Assembly: GCF_014202575.1 (NCBI RefSeq)
Contig: NZ_JACHHB010000002.1
Location: 124,001-188,000 of the forward strand
Source of the DNA: Texcoconibacillus texcoconensis
GTDB taxonomy: Bacteria > Bacillota > Bacilli > Bacillales > Salisediminibacteriaceae
Reading direction: 5' to 3'
DNA length: 64,000 nucleotides
Shown here: positions 34,702 through 44,804 of the stretch, piece by piece
Layout: every line of letters begins with the position of its first letter
Numbering within the stretch: the first letter of the stretch is position 1
Notes under the pieces: model-generated
Told to the model about the DNA's origin: nothing
The model's input: the letters and a program-made list of their open reading frames with translations, nothing else
The model's database searches: none
Translations under genes and position numbers: made by a program

Positions 34702-37700
34702 TTATTGATCAAGCAATTTCCAAAATGCCATGTCTTCCATTAGTTCATATTTATTATTAGATACATTTGTAACTATACTTTTGTGTTTTTGTAGTTCCCT
34801 TATTTTATTCATTAATTGTTCTGTTTCAGTTTGAGTTTCTGGATTAAATACATTTTGCACTTCTTTTTTCTTAATTGTCGGTACACGGTGAACAATCCAA
34901 GTTAATATATAATCAGCATAGTCACTGTCACTAGTTGCAAAATGGCTCAAGAACTGTGTTGAAAGAATAGTTCCCACCCCGTATTCACGACCTTCTTTCA
35001 TTATGTTTTTCAATGATTTAAACCCTTGGCTAATGAAGTTATCCGCTTCATCTACAAGTATCATCTTCGTTAACTCACGGTAATCACCTTGAATTTCACT
35101 ATGCCCTTTGGCTGCCATTTGAGAGTAAAAACTATCTAGCGTCATGCCGACAATTAAGTTCTGTATACTACGGTCATATCCTGATAGGTTAATAACTGTA
35201 ACACCATCAATCATTTCAAACAAAGGCATTGTTTTATCATTTTGATCGGAAAATAATTGAAAGTTATCTATTTGCTTTAGAGCTGCATATAAACTGTCTT
35301 CTTTTGTTTCTTCTCGATTAAAGAAGCGGTTACACACTTCTTTAAAAGTTGGAGGCGTTTTTTTCCATGTAGATGGGTCCCCACGGTCTATTCCTCTAAC
35401 CTCATACGATTCCAAAATAATATCATTAATAGTTTGCTGCTGCTTCACCCCTAAACCAAATGCCGTTGATATCGTTTCTTTAATAGTACTTGCTGTGTGA
35501 ACTGGAAGTAGTGGTTTGAAACTTTGTCCTTCATAAAGGGCTAATGGATTAAAAGGTAAATGGTAAGGATAATAAACCGTTGCATTTGTTGCTTGCACAA
35601 AGTCATCCTTAATATAGTCTCCTTTATAATCAAAGATCAGCATTCCTAACTCTGTCCCATTTACATTATATACAGCCTGACCGTGTAACTGTTTAATCAA
35701 GGACTTTGTAAATTGTGTTTTTCCAGTACCCATTGTTCCAATAATTCCTGTGTTTGTATGCATTGTTTTACTCGTTGTCGTTGGATACCAAATCAACGGG
35801 TCTTTAGAGTCAGTTTTATGTCCGAATAAAATATGCATAGGCTCTTTAGGTTGTTGAACTGATATTGACTGTTCATTATCTTTAGAATCCTTAAATTGAA
35901 CCTCTTCACAGTCAGGTTCATGGGGATGACCTTGATTTTTATTATCTTTTTCTCGAGTTTCGTAATTCACAAGTCCATCTTTTGCAACATTATTAACATT
36001 GTTATTACTTTTCTTATATTGATACCAAAAAAGTTTTTCTTTTGGGAAGTCATCCTCATTTTGATGCAGACGTTCAAATAATGATTTCTGTGCCAATGCA
36101 AGATATTGATAACCGTCTTTCTCAGTTAAAGAGACCTGTAGAATATCATCGTCATCCTTTTTTACATCACGAAAAATATTTTCTTTTTCAAATATAATAA
36201 TGCCACTACTTCCCATAATAAAACTATGGTCTTTACTTATTTCGTAATCATCATTAAAAATTTTTGTGCGAACAGATTCATTTAAAATAACATCCCAATC
36301 ATTATCTTCCCAAATATTATATAACTTAAGTTTTTTTGCACTTACTATTGTTAAGTGCATAAGAAAGTCTCTATATACTTTACTCGGAAAACAATTTTGG
36401 TTTAATTGTTGGTAAATAGTTTCAGCTGTTGATTGAACTTGAGTTTTAGCTTTACCTATAACATTTCCAGTTATATTGCCAATTTTCACTTCTATAGGAT
36501 AGAAAAATACTTTCAGCTTTTCGTTGCTAGTATCAATACCAACTAACAATATATCATCGCTTTTTGGGCCACTTAACCCAAGATTTTTGGCAGAAAAAAG
36601 ACCTCCTCTTTGTTCTAGTCCAACTGCTCCTGATACACGTAATACTTCTTCTAATGATAATGGTACCCAAACAATATCAGAGTGAGCAAAGAATGCCAAA
36701 CTAAATTTAACTGCAGACAATATACTCATTTTTTCTCTAGGAGAATGTGTATTTTGCCCAATCATTTTCAGTAACCAATCACCATTTAAACTATTAAATA
36801 AATTAATAATTTCGTTTGTAGTACCTTCCGAGATATCAGTAACATGTTTTGAAAGAAACTCTTCAATAACTACTTCAAATTGTTTTGTTTTTTCTGTAAC
36901 AGTAATAGCATCATAATGATTAGAAGTGCTATATTGATCACTATAATGAAGAATTAATAAGTCTTCCTCAATATGCTTTTCTGTAAAAAAACTTAGATCC
37001 ACTTTGGGTTCAATAAATGTTACCCAATGTGAAGCTTCATAAATCTTTTTCAATTGCCCCATATCTTTAGTAGAAAACGCAGTAACAATTGTTTTACCGA
37101 ATTCAAACGTATTTTGTCTCCCTGATGCTAATGCAAGGCTATTATATAATTTCATAAAATAAACTAATGAATTATCATTTGTGTATTTAGTTCCAAACCC
37201 TGTTCGGTAAGAATCACCTACAAAAGTTGAATTAATAGAAGAAAATAAACCATTTAAAGTTGCACCTGTCTCTAAACGGTCCATCTGATCAGTGGTTTCA
37301 TCAACATATTGTTCAAGCTCATAAAAAGTAATATGTGCATATTCTAACCTATTCTCCGTAATATTCCGTTTGTAAAAATTCACTTTTTCTCGAACTATAT
37401 TTAGCAAATCAGATTTACTCAAATGCTTATTATTTAAGTTCAGATGAAAATGCCTTTCAACTTCTTCCACATTATTGTAAAACGAAATTTCCTCCATTGC
37501 TGAATAAGTATTTTGGTCTTGATAAATCGTTATTTCAATAGGCATTAAATCATCAATATTCACTTTGTTGTTAATTTGACTTCTATAGTATTCAAAAATT
37601 CCTTGTAGAACTTCTTTTGCATCTCCTAAGTTAATTAGGCTAATTTTCATAGGTGAAGTTTCTACCATTTGGAATAAATATTTGTAGTGCCTTGTAAACT

Positions 37701-39900
37701 CTTTAATCTTATCTGATACTACCTTAGAAACAAAACTTGTTGATGATTGGTATCGTGCTTTTTTATAATGATTAAAATATGTCCATTCAGGTGAATGTAT
37801 TTGTTCAACTGGCTTATAAATTTCATTCTCAAAAAAGATATATGGTGTTAAATACTTAGGATCTAGTCGCTTTAAAATTTCTTCTGGGATGTCTTCATTA
37901 TTATTCGATTGTTGTAACAATGAGTATTGGTACATTACATTCACTGGGTGAAGGGGGGAATACTTCAAGGACTTAATATCATCTGTTGTATTGACAGTCC
38001 CTATTAAAGATAAATTTTTTTCTATCTCGGTTAACGTAGCCCCTTCTTCTATATTTAACACACTCTCTTTGTAAGCCTCTATATAATTTTTTGCCAAATC
38101 ACATAATGTTTGATCCCAATGTGCCATACTTGGTAAAATATCTCTGGTCCGGAAATAATCTAAATATTCATAGTAAGCTTGCGAAACATTGGCCGGAATA
38201 GACAATGGACTTAGATTCATTTGTCCACCGGCTTCTATTAAAGCAATTGCATTTTGATCAATAAATGCTTTTTCCCAACGTAAACTTTGTAGTAAATCAT
38301 GATCCTTAATAATAAACTCTTGATTACCCAATACAGCACGATTTTCGTTTGTAAATATAAAATCTTTTTGTTTTTTACGTTTCATCCTGTAGATCATTAT
38401 TCCATCAATATACTTTAGTGGTAGAAGCTCAGCAACAAACTTAAGTGGAATACATATATCATTTACTATGAGGTCAAAATAAACTTCTCCCCCTTGATTT
38501 TGAATGTATTCGTTTTCCTTTATAAATTTAATCTTTTCCGAACTTTCAACATTTGCTTGTTCACGGTCTTCACTTAGATGAATCTCTTGAATTTCATCAC
38601 CCTTAGCTTCATTTATGATTAATGAATCATTTGATGAAGCCACTTCAATAAAACCGTTTTTTTTCAAAAATGACACAAAATAGGTTGTTTTTATACATTC
38701 AAAAAAAGATTCTTCGAATGGCACAATGGCTATTTTAAAATCAAAAATCGCTCCTTGTTCCTTATAACGAAATCGTAGAAAATTCACTTCAGAATGTATA
38801 AATTTGTGAACAAAATTGATTTTTTTCCTATTAATCTTAGCTGCGTCACCAACCATATTACTTAACCCTGATTTATTTAAGTACTGATCAAATTTAAATT
38901 CAAGGGAAACATCTTGTGTTTGACTAGGGTTAAAAATAATGATGTGTCTCCTACGACTTTTAGCCTTTGTATCTCCTTCAGCACATTCCCAATAAATTAA
39001 ACCTTCGTTTGTTTCTTTGATATTATCTTCAACGTAGGAGGGGGGAGTCATATCTTCCTTGTTTTGGTGGGACTTTTGTACAAAACTAAATTCCAGTAAT
39101 CTCCAATCGTCACTTTCTAAAAAAATATTTACACCGTTTTCATCAAACATCTTTTCGAGGTCATTTGTAAAGTCTCCATAATTTTCAGTCTCTAAAACGA
39201 ATTGGAAAAGCTCCTGATTTGTTTTTAATCGTTCTATCTGCGTTTTTTCATCATAGCTCATCAATGCAGTATCATAAAAAAGACCTAACTTTTTATAATC
39301 ATTTTTGGAAATATCCTTATGTAAAGCTTCTAACAGCTCTTGATAATCAAAGATCGAATGAACCTGATTAAGATCATTCAATTGCTCTAACGCAAATGAA
39401 ATCACAACCTTTGTTTCACTTGAAAGATCAGATACTCTTAACCTTTCTTCTATGTGATTTTGAATAATATCAAATGACAAAGGCATGCCACTCTGTTGCA
39501 TATTTACTGTGCCGCCAATTATACTATCTAAAGTTGTATGGTGTATAAATAGAATAGCTTTATTTTCAAACAATGGATCATCTGTCCCTACTTTGTTTCT
39601 CAATGTAGTTAGAAAATCTGCAGTCACTCCATCCATTGTACTAGCAATAAGAACTTCGCAATCCCCGCACTTTAAACTAAAGCTTTCGTATTCCCCTTGA
39701 TTTGACCACTTAAAGTCTAAATATAAACCACTGTCCTTTGCACATCCATCTAAGGCCAAAACAAGTGACTCTACTTCATTTAAATGTTCAAACTGTACGT
39801 GAAACCGATCACCGGCTTGCACTTCATATTCAGTAAAGTAATCAATGATTTGATCTGCAATAAACTTATAAAACATATTTGACATATTGAGCATCACCAC
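34702..39900 (-). CDS. dptH: Phosphorothioation-dependent restriction protein DptH (DndH)
   Basis: Large ATPase of the DndFGH/DptFGH complex, which attacks DNA lacking phosphorothioate marks. 1732 aa; the first ~1300 residues show no motif I can name, then a C-terminal HerA/FtsK-type motor: Walker A IIGTMGTGKTQFTKSL near residue 1387 and Walker B MILVDEADNFISQG near 1613, with a late ILSTQFLSHFA. The start could instead be ATG 39885, which has GGTGAT upstream. It overlaps dptG by up to 35 bases. Last gene of dptFGH, read towards dndA. Confidence 0.9.
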   Translation of the reverse strand: MVMLNMSNMFYKFIADQIIDYFTEYEVQAGDRFHVQFEHLNEVESLVLALDGCAKDSGLYLDFKWSNQGEYESFSLKCGDCEVLIASTMDGVTADFLTTLRNKVGTDDPLFENKAILFIHHTTLDSIIGGTVNMQQSGMPLSFDIIQNHIEERLRVSDLSSETKVVISFALEQLNDLNQVHSIFDYQELLEALHKDISKNDYKKLGLFYDTALMSYDEKTQIERLKTNQELFQFVLETENYGDFTNDLEKMFDENGVNIFLESDDWRLLEFSFVQKSHQNKEDMTPPSYVEDNIKETNEGLIYWECAEGDTKAKSRRRHIIIFNPSQTQDVSLEFKFDQYLNKSGLSNMVGDAAKINRKKINFVHKFIHSEVNFLRFRYKEQGAIFDFKIAIVPFEESFFECIKTTYFVSFLKKNGFIEVASSNDSLIINEAKGDEIQEIHLSEDREQANVESSEKIKFIKENEYIQNQGGEVYFDLIVNDICIPLKFVAELLPLKYIDGIMIYRMKRKKQKDFIFTNENRAVLGNQEFIIKDHDLLQSLRWEKAFIDQNAIALIEAGGQMNLSPLSIPANVSQAYYEYLDYFRTRDILPSMAHWDQTLCDLAKNYIEAYKESVLNIEEGATLTEIEKNLSLIGTVNTTDDIKSLKYSPLHPVNVMYQYSLLQQSNNNEDIPEEILKRLDPKYLTPYIFFENEIYKPVEQIHSPEWTYFNHYKKARYQSSTSFVSKVVSDKIKEFTRHYKYLFQMVETSPMKISLINLGDAKEVLQGIFEYYRSQINNKVNIDDLMPIEITIYQDQNTYSAMEEISFYNNVEEVERHFHLNLNNKHLSKSDLLNIVREKVNFYKRNITENRLEYAHITFYELEQYVDETTDQMDRLETGATLNGLFSSINSTFVGDSYRTGFGTKYTNDNSLVYFMKLYNSLALASGRQNTFEFGKTIVTAFSTKDMGQLKKIYEASHWVTFIEPKVDLSFFTEKHIEEDLLILHYSDQYSTSNHYDAITVTEKTKQFEVVIEEFLSKHVTDISEGTTNEIINLFNSLNGDWLLKMIGQNTHSPREKMSILSAVKFSLAFFAHSDIVWVPLSLEEVLRVSGAVGLEQRGGLFSAKNLGLSGPKSDDILLVGIDTSNEKLKVFFYPIEVKIGNITGNVIGKAKTQVQSTAETIYQQLNQNCFPSKVYRDFLMHLTIVSAKKLKLYNIWEDNDWDVILNESVRTKIFNDDYEISKDHSFIMGSSGIIIFEKENIFRDVKKDDDDILQVSLTEKDGYQYLALAQKSLFERLHQNEDDFPKEKLFWYQYKKSNNNVNNVAKDGLVNYETREKDNKNQGHPHEPDCEEVQFKDSKDNEQSISVQQPKEPMHILFGHKTDSKDPLIWYPTTTSKTMHTNTGIIGTMGTGKTQFTKSLIKQLHGQAVYNVNGTELGMLIFDYKGDYIKDDFVQATNATVYYPYHLPFNPLALYEGQSFKPLLPVHTASTIKETISTAFGLGVKQQQTINDIILESYEVRGIDRGDPSTWKKTPPTFKEVCNRFFNREETKEDSLYAALKQIDNFQLFSDQNDKTMPLFEMIDGVTVINLSGYDRSIQNLIVGMTLDSFYSQMAAKGHSEIQGDYRELTKMILVDEADNFISQGFKSLKNIMKEGREYGVGTILSTQFLSHFATSDSDYADYILTWIVHRVPTIKKKEVQNVFNPETQTETEQLMNKIRELQKHKSIVTNVSNNKYELMEDMAFWKLLDQ

Positions 39901-41284
39901 TATCAGATTTTTTCTCTAAGATATTTAACCTTTCATACAATTCAATCACATGTTTTTTGGAAGTCCTATCAAAATACACACCACGAAGTTCTAATTGTTG
40001 AAATAACTCCTTTAATAAAATTTTTTCTCGGTCTTTAATACATAACTTTGTTAAAAGTATTAAATATTCTTGAGTTAAGTTTAGTGTATAGCCTAGTGGC
40101 CCACTTTGTTTTAAAAAGTGTTCTTTGGCCAATGCAAAAATCCCATCATAATATTGTACAGAAGCCTTTTTTCTACCGGAATGCTGGAACTGATAATTGA
40201 TACTATGAAACAGTGACCTTACTTCTTTTAAAACAACATTTTCATCTGCATTTTGCGGTACGGGTTTCTTCGCTTCCCAATTCACATCATTTAAACAATT
40301 TTCGTATTCATTCTTCCAATTTTCAAATTCATTCGCTAAATCTAGATGATCTTTAGAAGATAATTTTCCTACTACCTCCTTTAACCTATCATAATTCAAC
40401 TGTTTATAAGTGTCATTTTCGACGTGATTAATCATATTTATACAATTAATATGAGAGAATAATTTTGGCAACTTCGATTGAATCATCTTCCATCCTTGCT
40501 TATAACTATCACGGGAACTCGACCTCTTTTCCCAATTAACATTAAAGTATACTGGGTAAATTGCTTCAGTTTTGTTGTCAAACATCCGATCTAAATCTAA
40601 TACAATCTGGGTTGTATAAAAGAAATAATAGTATATAATCATCATATAAAAATACCGTACTAATAAATTTTCATCTTCTAATAAAAACAATAGGTCTTCA
40701 GTAAATAGATTTTTTATGTGTGAATTCATACAAAAGTAATTGCTCTTATTACTTTTGTTAGATGCCATTAAATCAGGCATACTATCATATAGAAGTGCAA
40801 GTAAAACTTGTTTAGGCTTTTTTTCAAACGATTCGAGTACCTTATCCTGTATATTTTCATCCACAAGAACACCCGCTAAAAACTCTGCTACTTTTTTTTC
40901 ATTATTTCCAGCTTGATTTAAATATTTAAAAAACATCGGGTGTGATAAAACAAGTTGTCCATTATCATCAAAGAAAAATTCTTTTATAATGTCAACAAGT
41001 TTTTCTTTTTGATCAGAAATAACATTTTCTTTAACATTCTCGAACAACTCTTCCTTTTTGAACTCCTTATAATTTAAGTCACTTATATTTCTTACTAAAT
41101 TCCCCACAATCGCTTGGTCATCTTTTAACTCGTTTCCTTTAGTCGAAGTCGAATACGGAAGTAACCTAAGTTTACTTTTTGTACTTCCAGACGAATGTGT
41201 TAAACGAACCTGTTTATCTAAATCTAGAGAGACTTTGTATTCCTTTTTTAAACTTTCTATGTTTAACCTGACTTCTCTGCTCAT
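39866..41284 (-). CDS. dptG: Phosphorothioation-dependent restriction protein DptG (DndG)
   Basis: 472 aa middle subunit of the DptFGH restriction complex. No catalytic motif is visible; an N-terminal pattern TSTKGNELKDDQAIVGNLVR and a helix-rich remainder fit the DptG family. It is called mainly by gene order and size. ATG 41284 shares one base with the dptF stop (TAATG) and has AAGGAG eight bases upstream. Confidence 0.82.
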   Translation of the reverse strand: MSREVRLNIESLKKEYKVSLDLDKQVRLTHSSGSTKSKLRLLPYSTSTKGNELKDDQAIVGNLVRNISDLNYKEFKKEELFENVKENVISDQKEKLVDIIKEFFFDDNGQLVLSHPMFFKYLNQAGNNEKKVAEFLAGVLVDENIQDKVLESFEKKPKQVLLALLYDSMPDLMASNKSNKSNYFCMNSHIKNLFTEDLLFLLEDENLLVRYFYMMIIYYYFFYTTQIVLDLDRMFDNKTEAIYPVYFNVNWEKRSSSRDSYKQGWKMIQSKLPKLFSHINCINMINHVENDTYKQLNYDRLKEVVGKLSSKDHLDLANEFENWKNEYENCLNDVNWEAKKPVPQNADENVVLKEVRSLFHSINYQFQHSGRKKASVQYYDGIFALAKEHFLKQSGPLGYTLNLTQEYLILLTKLCIKDREKILLKELFQQLELRGVYFDRTSKKHVIELYERLNILEKKSDSGDAQYVKYVL

Positions 41285-43074
41285 TACTCATTCTCCTTAA
41301 ACTCATAACATCCAAATTGTTGATCTAAAGTTAATGAAAAAGACTTTAAATGGTTACCAACTTTTTGTTTAACCTCTAAACTGCTAGTGCTAGAACCATC
41401 TTTTATTAACCCCTGAACTACATCAACGAAGTTTATAAAATTATTTTTATCTTGATTATTTGGTCGATACCCATCTTTCATTTGTTTAATCAACTTAAAC
41501 AAATTATAGTCAACCCCTACAGTATGTACTTTATTTGAGTCTTTTACATTAAATGAAAGTACCATATGATTTAAAAAGCGCGTTAATTCACTTTTTTCTA
41601 TCAGTTGATTATGTTCAACGTAAGGCTCAATTACTAATTGTTGACTAACTATATACTTTTGCTGATTACGTCCCACCAATAAGTTTATTTTTCCTTCTTC
41701 GGTATTACCATTCCAGTTGTATATTGCAGATATTGTTTCTTTGTAAAATTCCCTTAATCCTTTAACGTCTTTCCTATTCCATTTGAAAAGGATATTTATA
41801 TATTGGTTATAGAGTTCATCATGAGTGGCAATCGCTTTTTCTTGTGATTCAGTGGTAAACTTATTCAGTCTTAGCAATGTTTGAAATAAAAGTTGCTTAA
41901 GCTTTGAATTTACTCCATCTACTTTTCTTAAAATATTTTCTATATTTAATTCTTGAATTATTTCTTTATTTAAATATGACTGAAATATATTCTGTACATC
42001 TGCTGTATTAAAAAAACGAATAATTAAATTATCAATATCCCTGCTACGATTTGTACCAGGTTGTATGTATTTAAGACCATAAAACAGATCAGACCTTTTG
42101 CTAAATTCATAAAATAGGTTTGGCAAAAAGGCTAAGATATATTGTTCATCATTCATTTTATTAATAGCTGATTCAATGGACGAAAAATTTGTTAAATGCT
42201 GAAAACTTTCATCTACTAGTACATGATAAAGTAAATCCAGATATGCTCGAGGAGAAACTATAACTTTATACTTTATCATCAACTCCGAAAGCTGCTGGAT
42301 AATCGTCATTTGTACTGACTCTCTTCTTAATAATTCATAATTTTTTACCACAGGACATTTTTGCTTTATTGGGCAGGTTGATTGACAAGCTGATTGATAT
42401 ACTTTATTGAATGGATTACGTTCATCTTCGGAGGTTATTTTTTCAAACACTTTTTTTTGAAAATCCGATTTCACACCACCTTCTGCTAACTCAAATAAGT
42501 GATAATCACTTAAATTCACAAAGCGAAAAGGTAGCTCTGGATCTATGTCATATGAGGAGTGCTCATCTTCAATAATATTTCTTTCTTCTACAAATGACTT
42601 TAGCCGCTTGAACTCATTACCATATTCAGAGTATAAAAAATTACTTAACGTCCCTAAGTTAATGGCAACAATTAGATGTTTACTACCTTCATTTGAATCA
42701 AGGGCTTGATCACTAAAACTAGCTAATTCCTCTCGCAATGTATCAACGGAAGTTTTTGTTGGCGAAAAGCTTTCCGTTGCATCATTATGTATATCCATAT
42801 TATCGAACAACTCTGCATAATTCGAATTTATATGTGAGAGCAAATGAGATTTACCATCACCCACACTCCCACAAACTAAAGTGAGGTGCGGACGCTTCGA
42901 TTGTTGAACATCCTTTAATATATCTATTAGTTGTTTTTCAAATGACCGTTGAACATGCATATATTGCTTAAACGTATTAAATTTTTCAATATGTTCAACT
43001 GCTTCTTTGGATGACTGTTTAAACCTACTAAATTCTAAAATTAAACACGATTGATTATTTGACACACCTATCAC
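41284..43074 (-). CDS. dptF: Phosphorothioation-dependent restriction ATPase DptF (DndF)
   Basis: 596 aa P-loop ATPase, first gene of dptFGH. Walker A VCGSVGDGKSHLLSH near residue 67; a cysteine group SACQSTCPIKQKCPVV near residue 235 may bind metal. GTG 43074 is used, but GTG 43065 also has AGGTG at good spacing. Only about 100 bp separate the start from an IS256-family element, so its original promoter region may be cut short. Restriction genes are on the opposite strand from dndBCDEA. Confidence 0.88.
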   Translation of the reverse strand: MIGVSNNQSCLILEFSRFKQSSKEAVEHIEKFNTFKQYMHVQRSFEKQLIDILKDVQQSKRPHLTLVCGSVGDGKSHLLSHINSNYAELFDNMDIHNDATESFSPTKTSVDTLREELASFSDQALDSNEGSKHLIVAINLGTLSNFLYSEYGNEFKRLKSFVEERNIIEDEHSSYDIDPELPFRFVNLSDYHLFELAEGGVKSDFQKKVFEKITSEDERNPFNKVYQSACQSTCPIKQKCPVVKNYELLRRESVQMTIIQQLSELMIKYKVIVSPRAYLDLLYHVLVDESFQHLTNFSSIESAINKMNDEQYILAFLPNLFYEFSKRSDLFYGLKYIQPGTNRSRDIDNLIIRFFNTADVQNIFQSYLNKEIIQELNIENILRKVDGVNSKLKQLLFQTLLRLNKFTTESQEKAIATHDELYNQYINILFKWNRKDVKGLREFYKETISAIYNWNGNTEEGKINLLVGRNQQKYIVSQQLVIEPYVEHNQLIEKSELTRFLNHMVLSFNVKDSNKVHTVGVDYNLFKLIKQMKDGYRPNNQDKNNFINFVDVVQGLIKDGSSTSSLEVKQKVGNHLKSFSLTLDQQFGCYEFKENE

Positions 43075-43178
43075 CTAATCCCAAATAAAATTCACACCTA
43101 AATTTTAACACATTTCGATTATTTAATAATTATTTTTACCAAATTTAAACTAATGTATCCTAATCAAACGGTAGCGTC

Positions 43179-44545
43179 AATAAGTTTGTGTAATTTTCAT
43201 AGGGTATCACTCAGGCATTTAATAATGGGTGGCACTTCGGAGCCCCAAGGGGCTCCGAAGTGAAAATTTTCCAAACCCTGCGCTTAATTGCCATAGCGAC
43301 TTTTAAACATGTCTTGCAGCTCGGCATGAGCTGCGCTAAACCCTCTCAGTTTGCGCTGAGTCCACTTCTCGTTATATTCAACAGACTGGAGATAGACAAC
43401 TTTTTCTGCCGCCATTTCTGTTGGCAAACTATTCATTGTTTTAGTGCGCTTCTTAATTTCCTTTATTGTCCGTTCAATAATGTTGGTTGTATAAATCATT
43501 GGTTGAATAGAGGAAGGATAATCAAGAAACGTTAAAAGGACATTAAGGTCCTGTTCCCATGACTTAACGGATTTTGGGTATTTTTTATACCATTTCTCAC
43601 GAAATGTTTGAAAACATTCATAAGCTTCATCTTTTGTGTTTGCTTCATAAATGGGCTTTAGATCCTCGGCTAATGCTGATTGGTCTTTTTTCCGAGCACT
43701 ATTTAGGGTGTTTCTCACTTTATGTACAACGCAACGCTGCACATCCGCCTTTGGATAGACTTCTTTCATTGCGTCTTCTAGCCCTGGCAATCCATCAAAG
43801 ACGCCAAGCAGAATTTCCTGAACACCTCGATTGTAGAGGTCCAACAGAATATTTCGCCAACCCAAAGAGCTTTCTTGACCACCTACATAGAAGCCGAGAA
43901 TTTCACGGTAGCCATCTTCAGTGACACCAACAACAAGGTATACGACTTCATTGGCTACATCATCGCGTCGAAGTTTAATGTATGTGCCGTCTAGATAAAC
44001 GACGGAATACCGAGCTTGAAGTTCTCTCTGTTGCCAAGCTTCAATATCCTCCTCCACAAGATCGGTAATATTACTAATCGTTGCTGGAGAATAGGAATGA
44101 CCTAAGATACGATCGAGAAAGTGACCGATTTCTCGAGTGCTCATGCCTTTTTGATACATTTGAATAATGGTTTCGCCTAGCCAAGCTTGTTGGCGTTCAT
44201 ATGGGTTAAAAAGCTCAGTCTGAAAGTGATTATCGCGATCTCGCGGAACCTGTAGATCATCAATGCGTCCGTATTTGGTATCAAGCTGACGTTGGTAATG
44301 ACCATTTTTCGCATTTTTTAGCTCAGGATGTTCATTTTCGAAGAAATTCTCCATTTCTTCCTTCATGATAAGCTCTAACTTTTCTTCAACGAATTCACGA
44401 ACCATTTCATCTAGTTGATTTTCTAGTGATTTTTGTCCTATACTTGTACTCATAGGTAGGGCATCTCCTCTCAAGTTGATTTGGTCGTTAACTCTGAGGA
44501 TACCCTACCTCTTTTTTTATCTCAATCTATTACACAAACTATTTT
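43179..44545 (-). mobile_element. IS256-family insertion sequence
   Basis: The transposase gene is flanked by imperfect inverted ends sharing AGTTTGTGTAAT (left ~43183; right, complemented, ~44541) and a GGGTATC/GATACCC pair further in. No clear target duplication is visible. A 14-bp perfect hairpin (CACTTCGGAGCCCC, 43233-43262) lies after the transposase stop, inside the element. It sits between mcrC and dptF. Confidence 0.8.
43284..44453 (-). CDS. IS256-family transposase
   Basis: About 389 aa mutator-type DDE transposase. DDE residues are expected in YLDGTYIKLRRD, LGVFDGLPGLEDAMKEV and TTNIIERTIKEIKKRT, which are all intact, as is CVVHKVRNTLN. ATG 44453 is chosen with AGGAG upstream; the frame is open from TTG 44474. 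No stop or frameshift, so the element may be active. It reads towards dptF. Confidence 0.93.
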   Translation of the reverse strand: MSTSIGQKSLENQLDEMVREFVEEKLELIMKEEMENFFENEHPELKNAKNGHYQRQLDTKYGRIDDLQVPRDRDNHFQTELFNPYERQQAWLGETIIQMYQKGMSTREIGHFLDRILGHSYSPATISNITDLVEEDIEAWQQRELQARYSVVYLDGTYIKLRRDDVANEVVYLVVGVTEDGYREILGFYVGGQESSLGWRNILLDLYNRGVQEILLGVFDGLPGLEDAMKEVYPKADVQRCVVHKVRNTLNSARKKDQSALAEDLKPIYEANTKDEAYECFQTFREKWYKKYPKSVKSWEQDLNVLLTFLDYPSSIQPMIYTTNIIERTIKEIKKRTKTMNSLPTEMAAEKVVYLQSVEYNEKWTQRKLRGFSAAHAELQDMFKSRYGN

Positions 44546-44804
44546 ACGTCATCCCACTTTGACACTGCACTTCCCTCATTTCACTATTAGCTGGTATTTA
44601 ATCAAACTAAACATTAATGTTTTAGCTACAGTTAACTCTTAAAAAGACCAACACTCTTTCAGCTTTGTTTTTTCACGCGCCGCATATAGTGTCATGGCCT
44701 CATCACCAACTGCCAACAACATTTATATCTATATTAAACATCAAAATTTTACTTTGGACATTTTTATCTACAAACCCGGACCCCCGGCTCATTCATCACT
44801 TTTC
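44546..44804. other. Spacer between IS256 element and mcrC
   Basis: About 260 bp with no supportable gene. Confidence 0.4.

Noticed and set aside
43233-43262. Strong GC-rich hairpin CACTTCGGAGCCCC/GGGGCTCCGAAGTG
   Set aside because: It lies inside the IS256 element just after the transposase stop, so it is best explained as part of the element.
43179-44545. Target-site duplication for the IS256 element
   Set aside because: The flanks (TAGCGTCA and TACGTCAT) look alike but do not match as an 8-9 bp direct repeat.
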